From assembly GCA_011316305.1 (NCBI GenBank), contig SAUG01000170.1, positions 1-33,904 of the forward strand: DNA of 33,904 bases, read 5' to 3'. Positions 20,105 through 30,394 of this stretch are shown here, in pieces. The position numbers and the translations under genes were made by a program. The notes below the pieces were generated by a model. It made no database searches. It saw only the letters and a program-made list of their open reading frames with translations, and was not told the DNA's origin. The stretch comes from Rusavskia elegans (taxonomy: Eukaryota; Ascomycota; Lecanoromycetes; Teloschistales; Teloschistaceae). The first letter of the stretch is position 1. The number at the start of each line of letters is the position of its first letter.

Positions 20105-22571
20105 GTTCCACTCCAATGACACCTGGGACACGCTCCGGCTCCCACGAAGAGGATTCGCCACCCGTCTCGAGTCCGGCATCTTCTCCACCGCCAATGCCAG
20201 AATCCGACACCGAGGCTAAGGAAGATGCCGACTATGACCCGAAAGCCGAAGCAATGCGAATGGAAGAAGAAAGGCTTGCGAAGGAGACACAAAGAAAGCA
20301 AAAGAAGGCTACTGGCATGAAGAAAACTGGTCAGGATCCAGGGGCAGATGCAAAGAACTACGAGAAGTTGGAATGGTTCATGAGTCAGAGCAAGGTTTGT
20401 TTACCTACGGGGGAAACAATGAAAAATAAAGTCGCTGATGCAATGTAGGGCTTCTCGTCTGCAATCATGGATCAATTGAAGCAGGCTTTGTCATTCCGAA
20501 GCGCAGAAACGACACCTCAGCCGAAACTCATCTCCGGCGGAAAGATGCGCGATTATCAGCTCGAAGGTCTCACATGGCTGGCTTGTCTTTACGAAGTCGG
20601 TCTTAATGGCATCCTGGCGGACGAAATGGGTCTGGGCAAGACAGTGCAATTGATCTCTTTCTTGGCCTTTCTTCGCGAACACGGCACCAACGGCCCATTC
20701 TTGATCTTAGGGCCACTGAGCACCGTCACAAACTGGGTCAACGAATTTCAGAGATGGGCACCCAAAATACCGGTGGTGATGTACCATGGAAATCCACAGG
20801 TGCGTGGGCAAATCAGGAGACAGCAACTCAAGGGCGACTCGAAAGGCGACAAATTTCCCGTTGTATGTACTTCGTATGAGATTTGCATGAGAGACAAGAA
20901 GTATCTCGCAAATTATCACTGGAAGTTCATCGTGGTGGTAAGTCATTGCTCCCCCGCTACGGTTTCATCTCTAACGCTCCTCAGGACGAAGGCCACCGAC
21001 TCAAAAACTTCAATTGCAAACTTGTCAAAGAGCTCAAGCAGTATCCCACCGAGAGTCGAATGATTTTAACTGGCACACCATTACAAAACAACCTCTCCGA
21101 ACTCTGGTCACTTCTCAACTTCCTACTCCCAGAAGCCTTCTCGGATCTCGAAAAATTCGAGGAGATCTTTGACTTCACAGCTGCCCAAGATGAGGACAGT
21201 AACGAGAATCAGGCTGCACAAAAAAGGAGACAGGAAACCATTAATTCTCTTCACACTATACTCAAGCCATTCCTGCTACGACGTGTAAAGGTCGATGTCG
21301 AGAATAATCTACCAAAGAAACGTGAATACATCCTCTACGCTCCGTTGACACCTCTCCAGAAGGAAATATATCGGAAAATCAAGGACGGCGAGATCCGATC
21401 CTACCTCGAAGAAAGGGCCATCGAACGTATTAGCGGTGTCACTCTCAATTCCAAATCAATACGCAACAAACGAAAAGCAACAGGCAGTGGGAAGGCCACA
21501 CCAAACAAATCGACCAAGTCATCTCGCGACTCGACCCCAGCGAGCAGTATCCGAGGCGGACGAACGCGAGCCAAGAGGAAGACTTATGCCGAAGTCAGCG
21601 ATGCTGAGTTCTTCAAACAGCTCGATGACCAATCCTCTTCCGACCTCTCCGACGCCTCCCAGCATTCCGACTCGGAGTCGGATTCGAAAGCCGACCAAAA
21701 CATCAAAGCCGCCCGCCGTGAAGTCTCCCGCAAAGCCCTTCAGAATCCTATTATGCAACTTCGCCTCGCTTGCAACTCCCCCCACCATTTCTATTACCCC
21801 TGGCAGCCTGACCAAGACCCAGATGCTACCCTCATCACCCAATCCGGCAAGATGTTGATGCTTGATCGACTGGTGCCATACCTCTTCAAGAAAGGACACA
21901 AGGTCATCCTCTTCAGCCAATTCAGCCGGCAGCTGGACTTCCTGCAAGAGTGGGCAACAACATTTCACGGCTGGAACGTCTGCCGTATCGACGGAGGCGT
22001 CAAAGCTGAGGATCGCACGGAGCAAATTGACTCGTTCAACAAGCGGAAGGACTTCAGGTTGTTCTTGTTGAGCACGAGAGCGGGCGGCCTAGGTATCAAT
22101 TTAACAGCAGCAGACACCGTCATCCTCTACGACAGCGATTGGAACCCGCAGCTGGACTTGCAAGCTCAGGATCGCGCTCACAGGATCGGTCAAACTAGAC
22201 CGGTCATTGTGTACCGGCTTGCCACCAAAGGAACGGTGGAGCAAACGCTTCTGGAAAGAGCAGATGGAAAGCGAAAGTTGGAGAAAGTCGTCATACAGAA
22301 AGAGAAGTTCCGGACGTTCAGCAACAAAGTGCTGGACAAGTATGGTGGGAAACAGGGATACGACGAATTGGCGGAGATCTTGGAAGGAGAGGATTTCGAT
22401 GATGAGTTCAATGAAGGCAAAGAGGTGTTGAGTGATAAGGATCTGGAGACACTGACGGATAGGAGCGAGGAGGCTTATGCGAGGGCGGAGAAGGGCGAGG
22501 ATAAGGGTGACATGTTCAAAACGGTGGAGAGGAAGGGGAATAATCAGGATTTGTTGGCGTCGATGAGTTGA
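20101..22571 (+). CDS. SNF2-family chromatin remodeler, LSH/HELLS (MUS-30/Irc5) type (789 aa, three exons)
   Basis: Exons are 20101-20394, 20449-20937 and 20985-22571; all junctions are GT-AG and in phase 0, and intron 2 has CTAAC at 20971-20975. The N-terminus is acidic and Ser/Pro-rich. The ATPase shows MRDYQLEGLTWL, motif I DEMGLGKT at about 157-164, PLSTVTNWVNEF, the DEGH box at 262-265 formed across intron 2, SRMILTGTPLQNNLSELWSL, LLRRVKVDVE, VILFSQFSRQLDF, LLSTRAGGLGINL and AQDRAHRIGQTRPV. Both lobes are complete. The linker between lobes is long, basic then Ser/Asp-rich. The overall pattern fits the LSH/HELLS subfamily, known as MUS-30 in Neurospora and Irc5 in yeast, which acts in the nucleus on nucleosomes and in genome stability. 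The start ATG is embedded in the stop of the upstream gene. Confidence 0.93.
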
Positions 22572-23117
22572 GTTGTTGCACACTTCATTTACCGTGGCGT
22601 TCTTTGGCGGTTATCGTTTGGGACGGTTTCAATGTTCGTGTCTGGGTAGTCGTTGGATGTACATGTAAGGCGCTTGATATCCTCCGGGTGGTCTATTGTC
22701 ATCAGGGTTGAATCAAATAATACTACCTTTGGGGGTGTATGAGAAAATGAATAGTGGGATATAACACTATCATACCAATAACAATACACACAGTTTCGAC
22801 TCTAGATGTTGTTAATTGGCTGCATAATGGCCTGATATTATTAACGTCTTCAATTATTGTATGAAAATATTTAATAGCCTGATATCATGAACGTCTTCAA
22901 TCATTGAAGAAAACATTAATTGTATGTAGGCCTGAAAGAAGCTGTCTTAACCCTGAGTCTCCCGCCAAGCATCGTGGGAGTAAACGCCAGTGATATTAGA
23001 GAGACGTGTGAAAATGGGTCTTAGACGGACTAGTCTCGGTCTTTCTTCGGCGTTCTGATCCCAGCTGGGAGTGGAACGCAGATTGTTTCCACACACGATG
23101 GATATTCCAAGGGTCCA
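22572..23117. other. Intergenic region with a short direct repeat
   Basis: It holds the 3' end of the LSH-type gene and the promoter of the mitochondrial kinase gene. It is AT-rich around 22780-22920 and carries the imperfect direct repeat described separately. No ORF is supported. Confidence 0.6.
22830..22906. repeat. Imperfect 30-bp direct repeat
   Basis: Copies at 22830-22859 and 22877-22906 begin GCCTGATAT and share AACGTCTTCAAT and ATTG. They agree at 27 of 30 positions by eye. Two of the three differences are CA in the right copy and TA in the left one. Too short to assign to a mobile element. Confidence 0.6.
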
Positions 23118-24485
23118 ATGTTCACCAGACCGGTGACCTTGCGATTGCGACATCTTGGATTAGTATGGTATCAGAAAGCGGCATCAAGAGCTTATGCTGC
23201 CTTGACAGGCGAGCCCTCTGCCCAGACATGGCCCCATCAATCGCAATTCGGAAACGTTCATGACGACCAGGTCGCCAGGCTTGCTGCACAACCATTGCAT
23301 CCATTAGCCCTGGCTGATCTTGTCCGGTACTACCCTTCTCACTCAACGCCCCATGGCTACTGACTTCAATACAGCCATGGTCGTCCGCCGCTCTCCACCG
23401 AGGCTCTCTTCTCCTCCGCCAACTTTACCCTCTCTTTGCTACCCATCCGACTCGCCCACCGCATTCAAGCTCTCCGGAACCTTCCCTTCATCGTAGTCTC
23501 GAACCCACACATCGCTCAGATCTACAACAACTACGTTCACTCCCTCTCCACCCTCCTCCCGTACCAGGAGCGCCGCATTACCAACCTTGAAGATGAGATC
23601 CAATTCACAGAGGTCATGGCTGACCTCGTCCAAACACACTCCAACACCATCCCGACGCTTGCTCGTGGCTTTCTCGAATGTCGAAGATACATCAGCCCCG
23701 GAGACGTCACACGTTTCCTCGATGAACATCTCAGAGCTAGGATAGGGACGCGATTGATTGCCGAGCAGCATATTGCTCTGCATCTGTCTTCTAAGCCACA
23801 TAATGATGGAGTCAGTACATCCCAAGACCATGATCAATCGAGCTACATCGGCGTCATTGACACTGCTTTACGCCCCGCTGAGATCATTCGTCACTGTGAG
23901 GCATTCGTTGGCGAAATCTGCGAGCTGAAATATGGTGTCAGACCGACTCTAGTAATCAATGGTCAGTCGGATGCCAGAATGACACACGTGCCCACTCATC
24001 TCGAATATATCATCACAGAGCTACTGAAGAATGCATTCAGGGCGACGGTGGAGAGCGGGAAAGAAAGGGAACCGATCGAGGTTACGATTGCTGCCCCTCC
24101 GGATGTCCCGGAAGCGGCGTCGGTAGCAACCGACTCAACCAGTCTCCCATCCATCCCGGGCGTGACGATCCGCATCCGTGATCGAGGTGGCGGCATTGCC
24201 CCAGACGTGCTACCAAACATTTGGGCATACAGTTTTACCACTTTCGCCGATGCAGATGTCATGGGCATCGGGAATAACGGAGGCGGCGGCAATGGGAACG
24301 TCGATGCGTTGAATACAATCTCCGGTGCTGGGGGAAATTCGAGTAGCCTCGCTGGACTGGGCTACGGACTTCCACTTGGGCGTGCCTATGCTGAGCACTT
24401 CGGCGGAGGGGTTCAGGTACAGAGCTTATGGGGATGGGGCACGGATGTATACCTCAAGTTGAAGGGGTTGGGCAAATCAGGGTGA
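23118..24485 (+). CDS. Mitochondrial dehydrogenase kinase of the PDK/BCKDK family (439 aa, two exons)
   Basis: Exon 1 is 23118-23326 and exon 2 is 23375-24485. The 48-nt intron has branch CTGAC at 23360-23364 and acceptor ATACAG, joining ADLVR to HGRPPLSTEALF. The N-terminus MFTRPVTLRLRHLGLVWYQK is rich in Arg and hydrophobic residues and lacks acids, a typical mitochondrial presequence. The regulatory helical domain (IRLAHRIQALRNLPFIVVSN, TRLIAEQHIALH) is followed by a GHKL ATPase: N-box EYIITELLKNAFRA at about 280-293, G1 DRGGGI near 339, the WAYSFTT lid region and G2 GLGYGLPL near 398. Such kinases phosphorylate the E1-alpha subunit of pyruvate or branched-chain 2-oxoacid dehydrogenase and switch it off. 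Which complex is the target (Pkp1- or Pkp2-like) cannot be settled by eye. A Gly/Asn-rich loop (370-390) is specific to this copy or lineage. Confidence 0.92.
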
Positions 24486-25151
24486 TGGCCTGAATTGAAC
24501 CAGAGAATAATGCCTCAGATATCCCAGTGGCCGGATCTGTTCAAAGTGCGGCTCAGCTGACCTTTGCCTGCGCTCCCTGGACTTTATTCCTCGAACTGTG
24601 TTCCCGAGCCAAAGACTTGGGCCTTGAGAGCAGGTTCAGACCCAGGTAAGTGGGTCAAGACATCCATCAAGAGGAGACTCCACTGATTCAGTACGTGGTA
24701 CGGCCACGTACGGCCCCAGTGAGGTTACAATCGCACTCTCCTTTCGGGGTCTCTATGCTCACATGCTCCACACGTGAAATGGTAACTCCCTCAAAACTTC
24801 CCCGCGGGGCCCCATGTTTCGGTTATGATCAGGGCACGAAAACCCGTCATTGGAGAATGTATGGTTTGGGAAATCTTCTCAGAGCTAAACCGCTTTCACT
24901 GGGTGGAAAAGGTCCTCAAGCGAAGCGCACAATGTATATAAGAACAAGTCCATTTCCTCTTTGCTTTTCTCTTCTTCCTTTTCCCATCAACCCCTCCCTT
25001 AATCTTTATACCATTCTCATACAGTCCCAACGTTCTCTTCATACTACATGCAGCAAGGGTCTGAAGACCACTCACCCATCCAATTCGGCCTCAGGACCAC
25101 GACGGCTTCGGATCGAATCCATCTCATCGATTCCTGCCCTTTCGTTGTCAT
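24486..25151 (+). promoter_or_regulatory. Promoter and leader of the 365-aa gene, with TATA box
   Basis: A good TATA box (TATATAAG) lies at 24935-24942. A pyrimidine-rich stretch at about 24951-25010 follows, the usual fungal start-site pattern, giving a leader of roughly 130-190 nt before the ATG at 25152. The rest of the interval shows no convincing gene. Confidence 0.5.
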
Positions 25152-26302
25152 ATGAGTATTCCTTTTCTTGGTCCATTATTCCCACCCTTCGGAGAGTATC
25201 TGCAACAGCAGGTTTCTACGGACCATATACCACGGCAGTCGTCATCGTTGAGAATGGAGGCCACTCCGATGAGGGAGACTGAGGCGGAGCCAGTTCCTCT
25301 GCAGTCGCTTGAGCCGAAGACGACAGAGCAGGAGCCGTTTCCGGCGATCGAGGAGGGTGGGAAACAAAGTAAGTACCCTAACATACCACGTCTGGCCTAC
25401 ACGTACTGATGCAGACCGTAGAGAAGAGCCATGCGCTCTTCATTGCGTTCTGCAAGTTCTGTAGGACAACGGCAGAGGGAAATCTCTTCTGGAACGCACT
25501 GGAAAAGGAGCCGCGCACGTCACGCCATCCTTCAGAAGTTCCGGAGCACGCACGTCGCCGTTCGTCCATTGCACGGACGAACACTCTGGAGAGGTTGAGG
25601 GAAGAACAGGAGAAGCGCGAGCGAGGGAGCAGCAAAGCCTCCTCCGCCCCTGGGCCCCGCCCCCGTCGTCTCAGCCGCCTCAGTTTCGGCCAACGTCCCC
25701 GGCCAAGGGCTCCGCCGACCAACAAAACCTTGGGCGCCTTTGTCCGCGAGGAAGCGCAGCACGGTCATGGCTTGCTGGATGCCAGCAAGAAGTTCGACGA
25801 GCATGTCCGCAGCTGCCATGCCAGCCGCCGCAACAGCGCCGAGGATCTTGCCGTCGTGAAGGAGACGCCGGAGCAGCAGCAGCCGGAGGATACGAACATG
25901 AAGAAGGCCGATTCGATGGCCCATGTTGGTCCGGCTGCCGTTGCTGCTCCCGCTGCTGGCGGCAAGCCTGCGTGGGGAGAGAAGGGGAGCGAGGAGAAGA
26001 TCCGCGAGTCGAAGTCGGAGGTCGAGCTCAAGGATGGAGACAGTGGGTATGACTCGCAGCGGGGCTCCTACTCGCAGCGAGGTTCCGACTCGCAGCCGCA
26101 GCCGCAGGCGAGCAAGCTGGCTCGGATAGCGAAGAAGGTGAGTCCGGCGAGTAGCCGATACTCACAGTCCTCTTCGTTGGGCCGGCAGCAGGTCACCGAC
26201 GTGGATGCCATCACTGCCGTGTGCACTGCCGTCTCCGATACGGCGGGTTCATGTGCGGTTGATGCTGGGGATTCGTGCTGTGATGCGGGGGCGGCGTGCT
26301 AG
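25152..26302 (+). CDS. Low-complexity Ser/Arg-rich hypothetical protein (365 aa, two exons)
   Basis: Exon 1 is 25152-25368 and exon 2 is 25422-26302. The donor is GTAAGT and the acceptor CCGTAG at 25421, which joins phase 1 to give EEGGKQKKSHALFIAFCKFC. An acceptor at the CAG nine bases earlier breaks the frame. An ATG at 25409 inside the intron would give a 297-aa form. One short segment looks folded (SHALFIAFCKFCRTTAEGNL, then FWNALEKEP). The remainder is Arg/Ser/Pro-rich and disordered, with a predicted coil (NTLERLREEQEKRER), a DSQRGSYSQRGSDS repeat and a C-terminus with five Cys in the last 28 residues. No domain recognised. The strong TATA box suggests regulated, possibly high expression. 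Confidence 0.75.
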
Positions 26303-27007
26303 AAGTCGAGGCGGGAAGTCGGGTTGCGGTCATGTTTTTTTTTTGGTATAGGTAGATGGTTCGTGGAGTTTTGGTGCAGGGGTTTATTGGGATCGGATCG
26401 TTTGCTGGCGTTTGGGGATATAGGAGTGAATTTGGGAAAGGTCGGTGCACCTTCGGTGTTTCTTGATAGTATTTAGTGTATGTATAAGATCCAATCTGAT
26501 TCTGTACCAGTATTCTTCCATACCAATCTAAGCTAGAGCCCCTTTGTGAGAGAGAACTGCCTGGACTGGGCCCTCAGGACCCTGAGGCTCGTTTGAGGGC
26601 ATAGCCCTACATTGCCTACAAGAGGACTGGCCAATCAATCAACAACCTCTTTGCTCCATTACAAGGCATCAACCTCAACAGAATGGCGCCCTGTTTATAA
26701 TTGCATCCTCCTTCCATCATCGGAATGTCTGCCATGGATCCTCATCTTTCTCAACATCTTGATATGTCACGTCCTTGTCTTATCTCGGACTCCAATATCA
26801 CAGCGACTACATAGCACTTGAGGTGAAGCTGCATCTAGTGCCAGAGATATCTTGTCAACCTCATATCGACCTGATATCTCATCTATACAAAGGGTTCCGC
26901 AAAGTCCAACCAAGCCAGCTTTACCCCTGTAGACCACGAGGATAGCTGGTATCCGGCCATCTACCACTATCAATAGACTACTACGCTACTTCTCCCCGAG
27001 CACCATC
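26303..27007. other. Intergenic region, no gene seen
   Basis: 3' flank of the Ser/Arg-rich gene, including a T-run near 26334-26344, and 5' flank of the phosphatase-like gene. Short frames only; no RNA gene recognised. Confidence 0.55.
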
Positions 27008-27979
27008 ATGGACGATTTCCATTCCCCGGCACAAGAATGGAGCTATCGTGTTCCTTCCCCGCCTCGAATCTATGTACCACCTCCGCTCATCCAGACATGC
27101 ACTGGAGCACCAGCTGTACCCTTTGACCAGTATCTTAACCTTGATTTCAAGTCCACTGGATTCGACAACAACGACTTCCTCAAGACTGTCACCTATGACA
27201 ACTTCATCCCCACCCATGCCATGACCTATTGGAAGTACGAGTCGCGCCGGAATGCCCAGCAAGTCCTGCCATTCCTGTTCCTCGGTCCCATCACTGCGGC
27301 CAGAGATCGCAACTTTCTGGAAAGTCAAGGAATTACCATGCTCTTGGCCGTTCGTGACATCAAAGTTGTCCATGCCAGACTGCTAGGCTCCAAGGCTGCC
27401 GCCGAACTCGGCATCCCCTGCTCCACGGTCGACACATCGGGCAATCAGGAGCTCATCGGACAATTTCCCCACGGCATTGAAATCATCAACGCTCATCTAT
27501 CAGAAGTCCACGAACAGAATCAGAACTCTTCGATAACCGGGAAAACTCCTGCGCCTGGGAAAGTCCTAGTTTTCTGCGAGACTGGAAATGAACGCTCAGC
27601 GGCGATGGTGGCAGCCTATCTCATGGCCATGTACTCGATGGATTTCGTCAAGGCCATTCAAATCATCCACGCTCAGCGGTTCTCGGTCGCTTTCGATGAC
27701 TCTTTGCGTCATCTCCTCCACACGTTCGATTGCATTCTCCAAGCGAAAAGGGACGTCGTTCATTCGGGGCAGCAGAGGGGTGGTGCAACTGCGAATGGAG
27801 GTGTGGGTTCCTCGTCGGCTCCAAACAATCGAGAGATTCTGCGGAAACCTAGCAAGAGGACGTTGGATGAGACGTATGAGGATGATTGGGATATGGATGC
27901 CGAGGCAGATCCAGATGATGTAGCGAGGTTTGCGATGAGAGAGGGAGCGGCTCCTTTCCTTGATGATGCGGGTTCATGA
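27008..27979 (+). CDS. Dual-specificity phosphatase-like / STYX-related protein (323 aa)
   Basis: Single exon; ATG at 27008 in context CATCATGGAC. The phosphatase domain starts at about residue 86 with VLPFLFLGPITAARDRNFLE and GITMLLAVRD. A candidate general-acid Asp lies at 142 (TVDTSGNQELIGQF), and the P-loop is VLVFCETGNERSAAMVAAYL with Cys190 and Arg196. Cys and Arg of the CX5R motif are kept, but the His that normally precedes the Cys is Phe and the loop is ETGNE. The helix after the loop (DFVKAIQIIHAQR) is typical of DSPs. True STYX proteins have lost the Cys, so this copy may still be active or at least bind phosphate. The N-terminal 80 residues are Pro-rich; the C-terminus is acidic and disordered. 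Substrate unknown. Confidence 0.85.
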   Translation: MDDFHSPAQEWSYRVPSPPRIYVPPPLIQTCTGAPAVPFDQYLNLDFKSTGFDNNDFLKTVTYDNFIPTHAMTYWKYESRRNAQQVLPFLFLGPITAARDRNFLESQGITMLLAVRDIKVVHARLLGSKAAAELGIPCSTVDTSGNQELIGQFPHGIEIINAHLSEVHEQNQNSSITGKTPAPGKVLVFCETGNERSAAMVAAYLMAMYSMDFVKAIQIIHAQRFSVAFDDSLRHLLHTFDCILQAKRDVVHSGQQRGGATANGGVGSSSAPNNREILRKPSKRTLDETYEDDWDMDAEADPDDVARFAMREGAAPFLDDAGS

Positions 27980-28973
27980 TGTGGCTATTTGATATTGGTT
28001 GTATTCTATTCCAGGTGGATTGATCTGCAGTATGGCTGGGTATGCACCTTTCTTTGCGATCACAGTGGGTAGTCGAATCGACAATACAAATCTTCGGAGC
28101 TTCGATCGCTCTCGAAACCGAGATATCAATGTATGCTGCGATTTTGACAGCAAAGCGGATGGTGGGTCAAAAATCCGACGTAGTAATATATTGACGCTTG
28201 GTTACACTTCTAGCGTATTCAGCCCCTATCGTGCCTTCATACCTTCCGTGCCTCCAATTCCTAGCTGTTTTCAGCAGTTGAACGCATGGCTCACTTTGCC
28301 TCGACACATCGAAAGAAGTGGACTACGTCAGCCCCTGGGTTGGATACCGCGTACCTTAGCTTTGTAGAATTTCAAACGGTCTATTTCTAGCGGGTAACGG
28401 GGTCTCTCTGCCACTCTGTTCTGCTATAGGAGCAGATTCGGTGGATTATGAAGCCAATGAAATGGGATAGGGGACTATGCTTGCAGACTTGGTGATTACG
28501 AGATCTCGAGATAGGCTTGTTAGCTGGGTTTTGCTGAAGCTTAGGTGGAATTCTTGACGGTATATCCCTTCTTCTGCTAGTTGTTCTGAATCAGGGGTAG
28601 GAATGTCAAGCGAAACCCTCTCTTAGCAGGAGAATGGAAGGGATGGAGATCGCCAAGCTCTAGGGCTTCTAGGGCTTGGCCCTACTATTGTCATTGTCAT
28701 CAACGTAGTTGCATCCTTGTGTCAGCATCTCTCGTCCGGAACGAGGGAAATTCGTATCGTCCGCATGTCATCTCTGCAAACAGTCATCCAGATCAGGCTT
28801 TCACCGTCTTGGAAGATGTAAACCTCCAACAGACCTTAAATACCCACTAAGATCAAGTCAATTGTGGGGCCCCCGTTTTGGTGTGGTTTTGAAGGTTCAC
28901 AGAAGATGATCCACGGACGAGCATAGATGCAGGTACGACACATGAGTGCTGAGACTAAATCTAATCATCTTAC
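27980..28973. other. Intergenic region of about 1 kb, no gene seen
   Basis: One frame of about 122 codons begins at a TTG and has no protein-like pattern. A short tandem (TCTAGGGCT, twice) lies near 28661-28680. No element ends or target-site duplications were noticed. Confidence 0.5.
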
Positions 28974-29781
28974 ATGGTCGCCGTGACCCGGTTTCGGAGT
29001 GTGTATATCGATGCCAATAAGCATCCTCCTAACCCTCCCCTTTCCATCCCAACAAGGATAACGTGATCCAGTCATTCGTACGCTTCGGGCACAACACGTC
29101 CGCCTTGGTCCCCGATGATCTCCCTTTGCACATCGTCCGCAAAAACCTCCGCTCCCATCACCATACTCAGATACCCGTATGACATTAATTCCATCTACAA
29201 CGAGATCCTGGCACCAGGGCCCGAGCTCTGGAACGGTAGACGCGCGGTCTACGAGCCGGGTTCTGCGTCTGAGAAAGCGCTGGACATTGATGTTATGGTT
29301 CATATTGGCATGCATACTGATGATGAAATGTACTTCGTTGAAAAGCGGGCAAGGAGGGAACGTTATGAACATGCTGGGGATGATGGGAGGTTGTTAGCGA
29401 AAACGGCGCTGAAGGGGTAGCCGGAGAAGTTTTGTGTTGGGTTTGATGTTGATGAGATGGTTGGACGGATGGTGGGGATGCTGGACGTAGGTTTTCGTCT
29501 TAGTCCCTGAAACTTTTGATTCGAATATCTGACATGGTTTGTATGGCCAGGATGATGATATCTGCGTCAAAGCATCGGATGATGCAGGGCTTTACGTCTG
29601 CGAGCTGCTGTCATATGTTTCGCTGAATATCCTTCTCTAGAAGAAGGTGTTCGCACGCGTCGTGTTCCTGCACGTTCCCAAAGTGAATACCGAGGCAAGC
29701 GTCAAGAGATGCGTAGATGTTGCTACGGCTCTGGTAACAGCTTGCGTTGATAGCCTACCGGGCGACTACAAGAAAGAATAA
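28974..29781 (+). pseudogene. Pyroglutamyl-peptidase I-like (peptidase C15) gene, broken
   Basis: From about 29160 the frame reads like a fungal C15 peptidase: ITILRYPYDINSIYNEI, LDIDVMVHIGM, YFVEKRARRERYEHAGDDGR, LLAKTALKG, then a TAG at 29418-29420, then PEKFCVGFDVDEMVGRM. A 64-nt intron (29487-29550; GTAGGT, branch CTGAC, acceptor GGCCAG) leads in phase 0 to DDDICVKASDDAGLYVCELL, which holds the expected catalytic Cys, then a second TAG at 29638-29640, then KKVFARVVFLHVPKV with the expected His, ending at TAA 29779-29781. The N-terminal glycine-rich VTGFGPF-type motif is degraded (VAVTRFRSV from the ATG at 28974) and is followed by a TGA near 29064. With three in-frame stops, an intact enzyme cannot be made from this frame. 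The family removes N-terminal pyroglutamate from peptides. Confidence 0.75.
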
Positions 29782-30394
29782 TTGAGTGCTACTATACGCG
29801 CCAGGAAGTGCAGTTTCTCTTGAAAGAAAGAAAGACCTATTTTGGCGCAATGAACGTCTTTTCTTATTCATATCTTGGGGGGTTGACCACGTGGGTGTTT
29901 CTTAGCTTCTTTACTTAAGTCTGCTTCCGTGAAAAATGGATTAACAGAAAGACCTGGGGACCAGCTAGAAGTAGCCTCGTCTAATAACCTACGAAGTCAT
30001 GCTTCGCATGACAAAGAATTTAGAAAAACTCGTACTCGGAAAACCAGGGTACTTACCCTTTTGGTTGGTCCGTCAGCTTTGAAGGTCTGGCGGGTTGTAA
30101 GTACTGCTCGCAAGAGGGAGGTATCGATGTATGTTATTGTCGAGATATCGATATCGAGGTATAGAGGTATCCACATGTCGCATCCCACTTATATTGAAGG
30201 CATCACAGCGATGACAGAGCTGTGCCTGCCGAAAGACAAGGGCAGGCAGGTGCTGCATTGTGTCATGCTTCACTACCAAGTGAAGCACTGATATCAAACA
30301 ATCGCTTTGTCACAAGACGTTCGGTTTATAACTTCACAATTGTCCATGTCCAACAGAACCTCATCAGTTGGAACATTAATACAACTCAACAGAG
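29782..30394. other. Intergenic region with three perfect short hairpins
   Basis: Promoter side of the 693-aa gene. Perfect inverted repeats lie at 29996-30012 (7-bp stem, TTC loop), 30223-30248 (8-bp stem, 10-nt loop) and 30266-30287 (9-bp stem TGCTTCACT, ACCA loop). A 120-codon frame at 29929-30291 begins at a GTG and has no recognisable pattern. Confidence 0.5.
30266..30287. repeat. Perfect 9-bp hairpin
   Basis: TGCTTCACT, loop ACCA, then AGTGAAGCA. It is the strongest of three hairpins in the promoter-proximal spacer, about 110 bp before the ATG at 30395. Whether it is transcribed is unknown. Confidence 0.5.

Noticed and set aside
24650..25282. 210-codon plus-strand frame across the promoter of the 365-aa gene
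   Set aside because: It spans the TATA box and pyrimidine-rich leader and continues out of frame into the real coding exon.
27999..28367. 122-codon plus-strand frame after the phosphatase-like gene
   Set aside because: It starts at a TTG and shows no recognisable domain or coding bias; probably 3' UTR and chance.
28965..29372. 135-codon minus-strand frame
   Set aside because: It mirrors the degraded pyroglutamyl-peptidase gene on the plus strand and has no family pattern itself.
3731..29640. Stop-codon reassignment or general readthrough as the reason for internal stops
   Set aside because: BMS1, the LSH-type gene, the kinase and the other intact genes use all three stops normally and have none internally; the affected loci also carry frameshifts, so gene decay is simpler.
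29929..30291. 120-codon plus-strand frame in the spacer before the 693-aa gene
   Set aside because: It begins at a GTG, includes the hairpins, and has no protein-like pattern or splice support.
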